Source: Deltaproteobacteria bacterium (GTDB lineage Bacteria > Desulfobacterota > RBG-13-43-22). Taken from it: 40,697 bases of DNA. The notes beneath the pieces are model-generated. The model saw only the letters and a program-made list of their open reading frames with translations. It had not been told where the DNA came from and searched no databases. Position 1 is the first letter of the stretch, and the number at the start of each line of letters is the position of its first letter. Below are positions 1 through 8,226 of the stretch, piece by piece. Position numbers and translations under genes: made by a program. The stretch is taken from assembly GCA_016208255.1 (NCBI GenBank), contig JACQYK010000094.1, positions 2,303 to 42,999 of the forward strand. Reading direction: 5' to 3'.

Positions 1-1
1 G

Positions 2-427
2 GAGCTGGAGCCCTTTTTAAAAAACATCATCGACAGGTTCGGTAAACTTTTTTCCGAAAAAGGGGTCGATCTTGTATTTGAATGTGACGGGAGATTGAAG
101 GTCAATGCCGATCCCGACCGGCTGAGTCAGATCCTGATCAACCTTTTGAGCAACGCCTTGAAAGCCACGGAGAGCGGAGGAAAGGTGAGGCTGAAGGCTT
201 GCAGAAATCCGACAGATGTTTTATTGGAAGTGGCGGACAACGGATGTGGGATAAGGCATGAGGATTTGCCTTTTATCTTTGAGCGATTCTACAAGGCCTC
301 AGGCGGAGGTGTCGGTATCGGCTTGACCATTGCCAGGGAGCTGGCCCAAGCTCATGGCGGGAAAATAGAGGTAAAAAGTGAATATGGGAAGGGCTCAGTC
401 TTTACCTTATCCATTCCTTCTTCATAG
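2..427 (+). CDS. Sensor histidine kinase, C-terminal ATPase domain (5' truncated by window edge)
   Basis: The reading frame is open from the first bases of the window, so the start and the sensor/dimerisation part lie outside. The visible 141 residues are a HATPase_c domain: N box NLLSNALKATE, G1 box DNGCGI, F box FERFYK, and G2 box GVGIGLTIA. This part binds ATP for autophosphorylation of a histidine upstream of the window. The gene ends 83 bp before a small exported ZraP/Spy-like protein, so the kinase may sense envelope or metal stress and control that gene. That link is inferred from position only. Its response regulator is not in the window. Confidence 0.93.
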   Translation, partial: ELEPFLKNIIDRFGKLFSEKGVDLVFECDGRLKVNADPDRLSQILINLLSNALKATESGGKVRLKACRNPTDVLLEVADNGCGIRHEDLPFIFERFYKASGGGVGIGLTIARELAQAHGGKIEVKSEYGKGSVFTLSIPSS

Positions 428-510
428 TTTTTCATAATTCCTTCGTTGCTCCTTCACATTTCTCTGTTAGATTTTAACCAAAAAACAATGGAGAAAGGAG
501 GTGAAGGAAA

Positions 511-900
511 ATGAAGAAATTGGCTGTCGTAGCCCTCTTTTTAGGAGTGGGGCTCCTCCTGGCCGGTACAGTTAACGCCTGGTGGCCGCGGGGCGGAATG
601 AGTTACGGGAATGCGAATGAGGATCAGTTGGGGAGTTTCCAGAAGGAGACCTTGAGCCTCAGGGATGAGCTCATGGCGAAAAGATTTGAGCTTCAAAATG
701 AGTATAACAAACCTACCTACGACTCGAAGCGGATCGCTACCCTTCGGAAAGAGATCGTAGATCTTGAGACGAAGACTCAGGAAGTTGCCGATAAGTACGG
801 AATCCCCACATGGGGAGTAACAGGCGGCATGATGAGACATGGCATAATGGGTCGAGGGATGATCGGACCCATGGGAAGCATGTGCCAGATGGGGTGGTAA
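511..900 (+). CDS. Small exported ZraP/Spy-like (periplasmic heavy-metal sensor type) protein
   Basis: 129 residues with a clear signal peptide (MKKLAVVALFLGVGLLLAG, likely cut after VNA). The middle third is a charged amphipathic helix pair (LSLRDELMAKRFELQ ... LRKEIVDLETKTQEVADKYG), as in the Spy/CpxP/ZraP family of periplasmic chaperones and metal sensors. The tail is rich in Met, His, Gly and Trp (GGMMRHGIMGRGMIGPMG), a likely soft-metal ligand set. A strong ribosome binding site (AGGAGGTGA, about 496-504) supports the ATG at 511. It follows a histidine kinase gene, as ZraP-like genes often do. Family membership is judged from fold pattern and composition, not from a search. Confidence 0.8.
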   Translation: MKKLAVVALFLGVGLLLAGTVNAWWPRGGMSYGNANEDQLGSFQKETLSLRDELMAKRFELQNEYNKPTYDSKRIATLRKEIVDLETKTQEVADKYGIPTWGVTGGMMRHGIMGRGMIGPMGSMCQMGW

Positions 901-911
901 ATAAACAAGGA

Positions 912-936
912 CAGAGGGGCTAGAAATGCCCCTCTG
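912..936 (+). terminator. Inter-cistronic hairpin, 9-bp perfect stem
   Basis: CAGAGGGGC pairs with GCCCCTCTG around a 7-nt loop. No T-run follows, so it is more likely an mRNA-stabilising or attenuating hairpin than a full intrinsic terminator. It lies between the ZraP-like gene and the next small exported protein. Confidence 0.55.
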
Positions 937-948
937 AACTCCAATAGC

Positions 949-1281
949 ATGAACAAGATACTGACAAATACATTTCTCTTTCTCTGCCTGATGCTGCTTC
1001 CACAGTCATCCTTCGGCCAAACCATGGGGGGTGACAGAATGCCCTATGGCCATTACTGCCCTGGCCCCCAATGGGGATGGTATGGTGCAAAAAGTGCGGT
1101 CAGGACTGCCGATGGAGCAAGGAAGATACTTCTTGAATATTTCAAAGGGGAAAAAGTATCCATCGGCAATGTCAGAGAAAAGGGGTGGTTCTTCGAAGCA
1201 GACATTAGAGACAAGAATGGAATTTTGATTGATATTGTCATAGTAGATAAAAGGACGGCTAGAATAAGGTCTATCTACTAA
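949..1281 (+). CDS. Small exported protein with PepSY-like C-terminal domain
   Basis: 110 residues. The first ~23 residues form a signal peptide ending near SSFGQ. A short Gly/Tyr/Trp/Cys-rich stretch (MPYGHYCPGPQWGWYG) is followed by a domain of helix plus beta strands (ARKILLEYFKGEKVSIGNV ... GWFFEADIRDKNGILIDIV) ending in RSIY. This layout resembles small periplasmic PepSY-like proteins of Desulfobacterota. Function is unknown; a periplasmic inhibitory or metal-stress accessory role is a guess from the neighbouring ZraP-like gene. The ribosome binding site is poor, so expression may depend on translation from the upstream gene. Confidence 0.72.
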   Translation: MNKILTNTFLFLCLMLLPQSSFGQTMGGDRMPYGHYCPGPQWGWYGAKSAVRTADGARKILLEYFKGEKVSIGNVREKGWFFEADIRDKNGILIDIVIVDKRTARIRSIY

Positions 1282-1496
1282 TCTGTCAAATATCTCTAAA
1301 GATGCCTCTCAGTTATAGCCAGACCGGCTGCCATCCTTAAGTTTCACAAAGACCAGCTAAAAAGAAGTAACCGAATGATTTAATTACAGCTAAGGATCCC
1401 AACATGGTGTTTCTTAAATCAAAATTTTATTCCTTTGTTCTCCGTTAATTTGTAATGTCTTTTTATGAAAGAAAAAGGAGTGGACCGTTGCAGCTT

Positions 1497-1533
1497 GACC
1501 GTTTCCGTCCAGTTATTTCGGCCGGAAACGGTC
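1497..1533. repeat. Inverted repeat GACCGTTTCCG / CGGAAACGGTC
   Basis: Perfect 11-bp arms around a 15-nt loop, between convergent genes. The arm shares the core ACCGTTTCCG with the TTTCCGGATG repeats at 28821 and 33939. It may serve as a transcription barrier between the two converging units. The rest of the 1282-1552 interval shows no gene. Confidence 0.7.
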
Positions 1534-1552
1534 GGTCGGGCTAGTGCTAAAT

Positions 1553-1741
1553 TTAAGCCTTTTGAAGTTGGTTAATACACTCCTGGACGCCGGCCAGTTC
1601 TTTTTTTAACTGGTCCTGATATTCTTCCAGTTTGACCTTTTCCTCCTGGGCACTCAGAAATCGCCGGGACAGACCGGTGCAGCCGCAACCGCACCCGGCC
1701 TGCAGGCTTTGAGGCCGTTGGACATTCGTTTCACAACACAT
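1553..1741 (-). CDS. Small CGCGC-motif protein with C-terminal coiled coil
   Basis: 62 residues: MCCE start, a Cys cluster (AGCGCGCTG, residues ~16-22), then a charged helix with heptad spacing (EEKVKLEEYQDQLKKEL). The cysteines suggest metal or persulfide binding; the helix suggests oligomerisation. A strong ribosome binding site (GGGAGGTGA) lies just before the ATG. It is the last gene of the leftward arsR operon and follows a second, even smaller CGCGC protein by 22 nt. I do not recognise a named family; DUF5320-like proteins have a similar helix but a different N-terminus. Confidence 0.75.
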   Translation of the reverse strand: MCCETNVQRPQSLQAGCGCGCTGLSRRFLSAQEEKVKLEEYQDQLKKELAGVQECINQLQKA

Positions 1742-1763
1742 GCTTGCTCACCTCCCATTAAAC

Positions 1764-1895
1764 TTATTTTGTTTTTTTGTTCTGTTGGTTCTTTGCCTCC
1801 TTGGCCTCAACTACCTTCAAACTTTTTGCGGCCTTGTTGACGCTCGGCTTGGCACCGATACATCCGCAGCCGCAGGGGCTCTCCTTTTTTTCCAT
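1764..1895 (-). CDS. Very small CGCGC-motif protein (43 aa)
   Basis: ATG at 1895, TAA at 1764. The product starts MEKKESPCGCGCIGAKP and continues as a Lys/Ala/Glu-rich tail. The start is backed by an excellent ribosome binding site (AAAGGAGGTGAG) 5-6 nt upstream. The CGCGC cluster is the same as in the next gene downstream (1553-1741), and the tail of the ArsR protein at 3141-3560 has a similar CTCGC run. It sits 78 nt after the acyl-CoA-dehydrogenase-like gene on the same strand. It is too short for routine gene calling. A metal or sulfane-sulfur carrier role is a guess. Confidence 0.72.
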   Translation of the reverse strand: MEKKESPCGCGCIGAKPSVNKAAKSLKVVEAKEAKNQQNKKTK

Positions 1896-1973
1896 CTCAC
1901 TCACCTCCTTTCGGTTTGAGTCTCTGTGCATGACAGAAACCCGCTTGACCTTCTTTTATGTTCTGTTTGAAGC

Positions 1974-3116
1974 TCATAGGCCTATCGCAGCCTTGGCGAT
2001 ATCCTGCCTGAGCCATTCGGAAGTTTTGAAATGAAGGGTCAGACCCCGAGCATCCCGGAAGAGCCGCTCGACCATGTAATCCCGGCAATACCCATGTCCA
2101 CCAAGTACCTGAATCGCCTTGTTGGTAACCTCTATCGCCATCTCGGAGGCCAGGAGCTTGGCCTTAAACCCATTAATAACGGCCTTCTCCGGAAAAGCGT
2201 CTGCACGGGCGGCACAATCAGAGAGATAGGCCTCGGCCGATTCGGTTCCAAGAACCATGTCCGAGATCATGAACTGAACTGCCTGATGAACACCGATAGG
2301 CTGCCCGGCAATCATCCGCTCTCTGGCATGTTTTATGGCCAGCTCGGAGGCTGATATGGCCAGCCCCACAGCTATGGCCGCTGCTCCAAAAAATCCCCAC
2401 CCCATCATGGATTTTCCCATCACCTCAGCCCAGCCACCTTCCATTCCTATGAGATTTTCAATCGGGACCCGGCAATCATCGAAAAACAGTTCCCTGGATG
2501 AGCTGCTTCGCATACCGAGTCTGTCTTCAATCCGACCGAAGGTAAACCCCTCCGTATCTTTTTCGATGAGCAGCAGGCTCATGCCTTGGGGTCCTTTTTC
2601 CGGATCCGTCCGGACCAGAACCAGGTAGATTTGGGCTTCTCCGGCCGAAGTAATGAAGATCTTGGAACCATTGACCCGATAATGGCCCTGTTCCTTTTGC
2701 GCCCGAGTCGTAATGGCGCCGGCATTGCAACCCGAGTCCGGTTCGTGTACGGCAATAGCGCCCAGGGCTTGACCTTTGGCCATCAGGGGCAACCATTTCT
2801 TTCTTATGGTTTCAGGCGCCGCAGCTTCAAGGGCCTTGGCCACAATGACGTGGGATACCCAAATGAGAGCTGTTGAAGCACAGGCCTTGGCTGCTTCGGT
2901 AACCATTGAAGCAAAGTCTGATCGCCCAACACCAGAACCTCCCTGATCTTCCGACAGGACGGCGCATAAGAGGCCAGCCTGGCCAAGGGAAAGGATTCCA
3001 TCCTTCGGGAAAATTTGTTTCAGATCTCTTTCTGCCGCCTGGGGGGCGATGGTATTTTGGTTGAATTTCTCGATAAAACCGAGAAAACTCCCGATTCCTA
3101 CGTGAATCTCAAACAC
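1974..3116 (-). CDS. Acyl-CoA dehydrogenase-like flavoprotein lacking the usual catalytic Glu
   Basis: 380 residues, normal length for the family, with a GTG start. Visible family motifs: LSEDQGGSG near residue 57, the FAD/substrate region AVHEPDSGCNAG and YRVNGSKIFITSAGEA, LGMRSSSSRELFFDDCRVP, and VLGGHGYCRDYMVERLFRDAR near the C-terminus. The family normally follows this with an EGT-type motif whose Glu abstracts the alpha proton. Here the matching stretch is HFKTSEWLR, so Phe363 falls at that position. The alternative Glu site of isovaleryl-CoA dehydrogenase (in helix G) also looks empty (KSMMGWGFFG). It lies 24 nt behind an arsR gene. It may bind FAD but catalyse something other than ordinary dehydrogenation. 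Confidence 0.85.
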   Translation of the reverse strand: MFEIHVGIGSFLGFIEKFNQNTIAPQAAERDLKQIFPKDGILSLGQAGLLCAVLSEDQGGSGVGRSDFASMVTEAAKACASTALIWVSHVIVAKALEAAAPETIRKKWLPLMAKGQALGAIAVHEPDSGCNAGAITTRAQKEQGHYRVNGSKIFITSAGEAQIYLVLVRTDPEKGPQGMSLLLIEKDTEGFTFGRIEDRLGMRSSSSRELFFDDCRVPIENLIGMEGGWAEVMGKSMMGWGFFGAAAIAVGLAISASELAIKHARERMIAGQPIGVHQAVQFMISDMVLGTESAEAYLSDCAARADAFPEKAVINGFKAKLLASEMAIEVTNKAIQVLGGHGYCRDYMVERLFRDARGLTLHFKTSEWLRQDIAKAAIGL

Positions 3117-3140
3117 GACGGCTACGATTATTCCTTCCAG

Positions 3141-3560
3141 TTATACGCTCAGGCGCGGCTCAACGATTGGCGCGACGAGACCGAATATCTGCCCCTTTTT
3201 CAGGTCTTTCTCATAACCCTTCAAAGACTCCAGATTCAATCTTTCCGTCCCCCGGTCGCTGAGCCGGCAAGACCCTTCACATCCGCAGGTGCAGACCTGG
3301 TTGAACACCTGACGGTAGTTTTCCAGGGCCTCTTCATTGACCGAGTAAGGGATCCAGTACCCTTTTCGTTCACTGGTGACCAGACCCGCCTGCCTCAACA
3401 ATTTCAGATGTTGAGAAACAGCGGCCGGTGTAACGGCCATCTTCTTGGAAATATCCTTCACCCCCAAGGGACCTTCGGATTTTAACAGGTCTATAATTTT
3501 CACCCGTGTCGGCACGGATAATACTTTAAACATTTCGTGAGGATCTAAGTGGATTTCCAT
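3141..3560 (-). CDS. ArsR/SmtB-family repressor with Cys-rich tail
   Basis: 139 residues. An N-terminal winged helix (FKVLSVPTRVKIIDLLKSEG, recognition helix MAVTPAAVSQHLKLLRQAG, wing TSERKGYWIPYSV) is followed by a tail with NQVCTCGCEGSCR, four cysteines that could bind a soft metal or be modified by persulfide. The classical alpha3 CVCDL site is not visible. It is first in a leftward operon (flavoprotein, two CGCGC proteins) and is divergent from the SQR-like/RND operon. The 246-bp gap carries promoters both ways and a 20-bp palindrome, so it most likely represses itself and the rightward operon. The inducer is unknown. Confidence 0.92.
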   Translation of the reverse strand: MEIHLDPHEMFKVLSVPTRVKIIDLLKSEGPLGVKDISKKMAVTPAAVSQHLKLLRQAGLVTSERKGYWIPYSVNEEALENYRQVFNQVCTCGCEGSCRLSDRGTERLNLESLKGYEKDLKKGQIFGLVAPIVEPRLSV

Positions 3561-3587
3561 AAAACTCCCGGTTTGTTTATTATTTAC

Positions 3588-3617
3588 TATTTAACATAAT
3601 ACTTAATCAGTTGTCAA
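3588..3617 (-). promoter_or_regulatory. Leftward sigma70-type promoter of the arsR operon
   Basis: On the minus strand TTGACA (3617-3612) is followed at 17-18 nt by TTAAATA (3594-3588), a fair -10. The 8-mer TATGTTAA (3598-3591 minus) overlaps the -10 and also occurs in the palindrome at 3670-3689, suggesting a shared repressor site. Confidence 0.55.
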
Positions 3618-3643
3618 GTATTTTTTTAAACAAAAAAATGTGC

Positions 3644-3672
3644 TTGACAAAAGTTATATCAGTATATAAATT
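3644..3672 (+). promoter_or_regulatory. Rightward sigma70-type promoter of the SQR-like/RND operon
   Basis: Perfect -35 TTGACA at 3644-3649, with TAAATT at 3667-3672 (17-nt spacing) or TATAAA at 3665-3670 (15-nt spacing) as the -10. It overlaps the start of a 20-bp palindrome. Confidence 0.6.
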
Positions 3673-3689
3673 AACACTAATATGTTAAT
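3670..3689. promoter_or_regulatory. 20-bp palindromic operator, probable ArsR site
   Basis: ATTAACA-CTAATA-TGTTAAT: perfect 7-bp arms and a 6-nt AT-rich centre, covering the -10/start region of the rightward promoter. AT-rich 12-2-12-like dyads placed over promoters are usual for ArsR/SmtB repressors. Assignment to the ArsR at 3141-3560 is inference. Confidence 0.6.
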
Positions 3690-3806
3690 ATGAAAACGCT
3701 CATAGGGAAGAAATACTATGACTCTCCTGACAATAGCCCAAAAGAATTCACCTTGGCAAATGGTTAACGGGGTTGTTTTTATTAGAAAAGAAAGAGGGCG
3801 GAGAAC

Positions 3807-4997
3807 ATGGCGCGGATAGTTATATTAGGAGGCTCATTTGGGGGGCTGACCGCGGCCTTTAAACTTAAAAGGCTTCTCGGGAAAAAGGCGGAGATCACCG
3901 TGGTAAGCGACGAGGAAAAGTTTGTTTTCGTTCCATCCCTTCCCTGGCTTTCACTGGGCTTGAGAAGTGCCTCGGATATAACCTTATCCGTAAAGCCCAT
4001 CCTGGAGCGTAAAGGCCTATTCTTTCTTCATGAAAAGGCAAAAGGCGTGGACGCCGACACATCAAAGGTCATCACTGAAACAAAAGAACTGTCTTACGAT
4101 TACCTCGTAATCGCGACCGGCCCATATCTGGCCTTTGAACAAGTGCCCGGTCTCGGCCCCGATAAGGGACATACGGAATGCATATTTACCCTCGATCAGG
4201 CGGAAAGGGCGAAGAAAGCGTGGGACAGGTTCCTTGAAAGCCCCGGCACGGTGGTTACCGGGTCAGTCCAGGGCGCCAGTTGTTTCGGACCGACCTATGA
4301 ATACGCCTTCGAGGTTGACGCAGAACTTCGCAAGCGAAAGATAAGACATAAGGTCCCGATGATATTCGTGACCCCTGAACCATATATCGGTCATTTCGGT
4401 ATCGGAGGATTGAGGAACGCAAAAAGGCTTATGGAGGATGAATTCGCAATACGGGATATCAAGATAATCGCAAATGCCGCTGTCGAAGAATTCACGCCGG
4501 GCGAAATGAAGCTTAAGGACAAGACGAAGCTCCCCTTTAAACTTTCCATGTTCGCGCCTCCGATGAGAGGCGTCCCGGCCGTTTCACATCTTGGTAATCC
4601 AATTAATGGCTTTATACCTGTGGACGGGAGATACAAGCATACAAAATACAAAAATATCTTTGTCGTCGGTGTTGCCGTTGCTATAGCGCCCCCTGAGCCG
4701 ACGCCGGTCCCTACCGGTGTTCCCAAAACCGGGGATATGACTGTGAGAATGGCAAAAACCGCAGCGCGTGCTATTGCCGCTGATATATCAGGAAGCGCGC
4801 AGCCGCCGGAAATCCCTATCAGTGTCTTCTGCCTTATGGATATGGGTAAAACCGCCGTATATATGAAGGCCGCCCCTGTTCTTCCGCCAAGGCAGGATTC
4901 GGTTTTCAAGGAGGGCATCCGGTTTAAGTGGGGCAAAGTGGCATTTGAGAAATATTTCCTCTGGAAGACAAAACACGGGGTAAGTCGATTGCCATGA
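3807..4997 (+). CDS. Sulfide:quinone oxidoreductase-like FAD flavoprotein
   Basis: 396 residues. The N-terminal FAD-binding motif GGSFGGLTAA is followed by the second dinucleotide motif LVIATGPYL. SQR hallmarks are present: GASCFGPTYEYAFEVD (Cys159), Cys125 in GHTEC, Cys342 in FCLMDMG, and the FAD-contact stretch PPEPTPVPTGVPKTGDM. These three cysteines match in order and spacing the three redox cysteines of classical SQRs. The expected reaction is sulfide oxidation to polysulfide with electrons to quinone, at the cytoplasmic membrane face. It leads a rightward operon with an RND transporter, a LolA-like protein and an outer-membrane barrel. A GGAG ribosome binding site supports the ATG. Confidence 0.85.
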   Translation: MARIVILGGSFGGLTAAFKLKRLLGKKAEITVVSDEEKFVFVPSLPWLSLGLRSASDITLSVKPILERKGLFFLHEKAKGVDADTSKVITETKELSYDYLVIATGPYLAFEQVPGLGPDKGHTECIFTLDQAERAKKAWDRFLESPGTVVTGSVQGASCFGPTYEYAFEVDAELRKRKIRHKVPMIFVTPEPYIGHFGIGGLRNAKRLMEDEFAIRDIKIIANAAVEEFTPGEMKLKDKTKLPFKLSMFAPPMRGVPAVSHLGNPINGFIPVDGRYKHTKYKNIFVVGVAVAIAPPEPTPVPTGVPKTGDMTVRMAKTAARAIAADISGSAQPPEIPISVFCLMDMGKTAVYMKAAPVLPPRQDSVFKEGIRFKWGKVAFEKYFLWKTKHGVSRLP

Positions 4998-5134
4998 AGA
5001 AAGAGATGTTGGAATTTCACTTGGAGTTCAGATTGCGCCTGCACACCTCCGGGAGGGTGTCGCGGCGATTAGAAGCAACATACTTTAGCTGTAATCTGCA
5101 GTGAACAGAATTGATGTATATACAGGAGGTATAA

Positions 5135-7438
5135 ATGCGTAAATTTTCTCTTGTTGAATTCTCTGTAGAACACCCGAAACTGATCGTAATCCTTTCTGTG
5201 ATCGTCACCCTTGCCTTTATGACCCAGTTCACGAAGATGAGAACTGACACGAACCCCAAGAACATGCTCCCGGCAACGTCGGATGTCCGGGTCTGGAATG
5301 ACGAAGTGGAGAAGACCTTCAGCCTTTACGAGGACATGATCGCGCTTGGAATCGTAAATGAAAAGGGAATCTTGAACCCGGATACTCTCGGGAAGATTAA
5401 AAGGATCACCGATGAAATTCTTATGATCAAGGGGGTTGCAGCAAGGGATGTTTCGAGTTTTACAACAATAGATAACGTCACGGCTGACAATGACACACTC
5501 AGAGTCGCGCCCTTGATGACAGAAGCCCCCAGGGATCAAAAAAGCATCGAATATCTCCGAAAAATGTTATACGAGAATCCGCTTTTTCTCAACCGTATCA
5601 TTTCAAAGGATGGAAAGACCACCGCTATTTATATCCCCCTCGAAAAGGGAGCAAACGGCAAGGAGATCGCCGACACAATACGGGAGATTATAAAAAAAGA
5701 AAAAGGCGGTGAGAAATATTACATCGCCGGCGATCCCGTGGCCAGGGACACCTTCGGCGCCGAAATGTTCAAGTTGATGGCGATCTTTGCGCCCATAGCC
5801 GGCATGATTATGCTTTTCGTCAGGTATCTCATGTTCAGGGACTTTTTCCTCTCGATCACCCTCATGATGGATGCCATGATCAGCATCGTCTGGAGCATGG
5901 GGTTGCTCATCGCCCTGGGTTTTCCCATTCACATCATGAGTTCGATGGCGCCTGTTTTTCTCATGGCCATCGCGACGGACAGCATTCATATCTTCAATGA
6001 GTTCTATTTCAGATACAGGGAGACCAAGGATAAGAAAAAGGCGATAATCCAGACCATGCAAGCCGTTAGCCGTCCGGTGCGCTATACCGCATTGGCGACC
6101 GCGGCCAGCTTTGCGGTTCTTCTTTTCATGAATATTATCCCCGTGAAGGTCTTCGGTGGGCTCGTGGCCTTTGGGACGATCTCCCTCAGAATCCTGAGCT
6201 TCAGTTTCATCCCGGCCATGTTCACCTTCGTAAAGGACGAAAAGTTAGCCAAGATCGCCGGGACAGAAGACATTTCGATGGGCAAGGCATCTCAGTTCCT
6301 GAAGAAGCTCGCCGGATTCGGAGCGCATCATCCAAGAAATACCGTCTTGGTCGGTCTCGTCCTCTTTGTAATAGCGGTCGTCGGATTATCAAGAATAAGT
6401 GTAAACAACAATCTCGTGGAATGGTTCAAGAAAAGCAGTGATGTCCGCGTTGCGGATTCAGTAATGAATAAGGCCCTCGGCGGAACATCCCTTGGGTATG
6501 TCGTTGCCGTTGCCAAGAATGATGACTATATCAAGACACCCGAAGCCATGAGGTATATCGAAGGACTTCAGCGGCGGCTTGAAAAGCTGCCCTTCGTCGG
6601 CAAGACCACCTCAGTTGTGGATTACGTAAAGAGAATTAATCGCGTTCTCCATGACGACGATCCGAAATACGACGTTGTACCTGAGACCAAGGATATGATA
6701 GGCCAATACCTTTTCCTGTTTTCCATGTCCGCGAAACCCTCTGATCTGGACAATGTTGTCGACTATCCTTTCAAAATGGCAAACATTTGGGTGCAGTTGA
6801 AGACCTGGGATGCCCAGGCGATGAAAAGTGTCATAGAAACGGTGGACGACTATAAGAAGTCCAATCCCACGCCCATGGAAATGAAGCCTTCCGGCATTGC
6901 CTATTTCAACCTGGTGTGGAACCATGACGTTTTATGGGACATGGTAAAGGGCTTTGTCCTGGCGCTGATAGTAGTTTTCGGGATACTGGCCTTTGATTTC
7001 CGATCCATAAAATGGGCGATTGTCGGTTATACGCCGCTCTTGTTCACGATTCTGCTCATTTACGGCGTCGTCGGCTTTATTGGAAAGGATTTCGACATGC
7101 CGATATCGGTGCTCTCCACTCTATCCCTCGGCATGGCGGTTGATTTTGCAATTCACTTTGTGAGCCGATTGCGGCAGCGCCTGCAAGAAGCGCCTGGCGA
7201 ATCATTATCAGATGCCTTGCTCTGGACAGCGGCGCGTCCGGGGAAAGGCATAATGCGAAACGCGATTCTCTTTGCCGCCTCATTTGCAGTGATGATCTTT
7301 GCTCCACTTACGCCGTATATAACAGTCGGGGCTTTTATTGTCAGCATGATGCTTCTAAGCGCGATAATGACACTTATTTATCTGCCTGCCCTCGTGACCC
7401 TTATGCAGGGCTGGCTTTTTAAAGGAGGTTTGAGATGA
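5135..7438 (+). CDS. RND/MMPL-family transporter
   Basis: 767 residues with two repeats, each with one N-terminal helix (LIVILSVIVTLAFM; TVLVGLVLFVIAVVGL), a large periplasmic loop, and a five-helix bundle, giving about 12 membrane segments. The length is that of MMPL/HpnN-type exporters, shorter than the ~1040-residue AcrB type. Acidic residues in the fourth helix of each half (MAIATDSIHIFNEF and LGMAVDFAIHF) fit proton coupling. The RBS AGGAGG is 5-6 nt from the ATG. It overlaps the next gene by 4 nt (ATGA). With the LolA-like and barrel genes it suggests movement of a hydrophobic or sulfur-rich product across the envelope; the substrate is unknown. Confidence 0.9.
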   Translation: MRKFSLVEFSVEHPKLIVILSVIVTLAFMTQFTKMRTDTNPKNMLPATSDVRVWNDEVEKTFSLYEDMIALGIVNEKGILNPDTLGKIKRITDEILMIKGVAARDVSSFTTIDNVTADNDTLRVAPLMTEAPRDQKSIEYLRKMLYENPLFLNRIISKDGKTTAIYIPLEKGANGKEIADTIREIIKKEKGGEKYYIAGDPVARDTFGAEMFKLMAIFAPIAGMIMLFVRYLMFRDFFLSITLMMDAMISIVWSMGLLIALGFPIHIMSSMAPVFLMAIATDSIHIFNEFYFRYRETKDKKKAIIQTMQAVSRPVRYTALATAASFAVLLFMNIIPVKVFGGLVAFGTISLRILSFSFIPAMFTFVKDEKLAKIAGTEDISMGKASQFLKKLAGFGAHHPRNTVLVGLVLFVIAVVGLSRISVNNNLVEWFKKSSDVRVADSVMNKALGGTSLGYVVAVAKNDDYIKTPEAMRYIEGLQRRLEKLPFVGKTTSVVDYVKRINRVLHDDDPKYDVVPETKDMIGQYLFLFSMSAKPSDLDNVVDYPFKMANIWVQLKTWDAQAMKSVIETVDDYKKSNPTPMEMKPSGIAYFNLVWNHDVLWDMVKGFVLALIVVFGILAFDFRSIKWAIVGYTPLLFTILLIYGVVGFIGKDFDMPISVLSTLSLGMAVDFAIHFVSRLRQRLQEAPGESLSDALLWTAARPGKGIMRNAILFAASFAVMIFAPLTPYITVGAFIVSMMLLSAIMTLIYLPALVTLMQGWLFKGGLR

Positions 7439-8226
7439 GAAAACTACTTTTAAGCGTTGCCGTCGTACTATTGTTGTCACAGGGGGCTTTTGCACTCACT
7501 GCGGATGAAGTGATGAGGAAATCACAAACAGCGTTTCTCTATCAGGGGAAGGACTTCAAGGCGCGGGTGATGATGAAGCTTGTCAGCAAGGGAGGACAGG
7601 AACGGGTCAGAGAAATGACCATGCTCAGGAAGAATTTCGGCCCAGTAGGAGGCGAACAGAAATATTTCATTTACTTCTTTCAACCCGCTGATGTCAAGGA
7701 CATGACTTTTATGGTTTACAAGTATCCGGGGAGGGACGCTGACCGGTGGCTCTTTGTTCCGGCGATCAATATGGTGAGAAGAATCGCATCCAAAGATAAA
7801 TATTCGAGCTTTGTCGGCTCCGATTTTACCTATGAAGATGTATCGGGGAGAGACCTTCAGGAAGACACCCATAGTATCGTAAAGGAAGAGAAGTACGGCG
7901 GCAAGGACTGCTATTTGGTAAAAAGCACTCCGAAAGCAGCGGATATGGAATACAGCTACAAGCTCTCCTGGATCGATAAGACCAGTTATCTGCCTCTTAA
8001 GGAAGAATACTTTGAAAAGAGGGGAGAACTCTATAAGGTCTTCACTGCGGATGAAATCAAGGAAATAAAGGGTTTTCAAACGGAAACAAAAAGGACTATG
8101 AAGAACCTCCAAAGCGGGCATATGACACAGGTTGTATATATTAAAGCAGACTACGATATCGGGGTGGAGGACAGCCTTTTTTCGGAGAGATTTCTGAAAC
8201 AACCGCCAAAGAAATGGGTCGAATGA
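7435..8226 (+). CDS. LolA-like outer-membrane lipoprotein-sorting family protein
   Basis: 263 residues with a signal peptide (cleavage after GAFA). The body is the LolA-like open barrel found beside MMPL transporters: DFKARVMMKLVSKGG, WLFVPAINMVRRIASKDKYSSFVGSDFTYED in pieces, CYLVKSTPKAADMEYSYK, and the final HMTQVVYIKADYDIGVEDSLFSE region. These proteins carry lipid-like cargo in the periplasm. Start and stop overlap the RND gene (ATGA), so the two are translationally coupled and very likely work together. Confidence 0.88.
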   Translation: MRKLLLSVAVVLLLSQGAFALTADEVMRKSQTAFLYQGKDFKARVMMKLVSKGGQERVREMTMLRKNFGPVGGEQKYFIYFFQPADVKDMTFMVYKYPGRDADRWLFVPAINMVRRIASKDKYSSFVGSDFTYEDVSGRDLQEDTHSIVKEEKYGGKDCYLVKSTPKAADMEYSYKLSWIDKTSYLPLKEEYFEKRGELYKVFTADEIKEIKGFQTETKRTMKNLQSGHMTQVVYIKADYDIGVEDSLFSERFLKQPPKKWVE

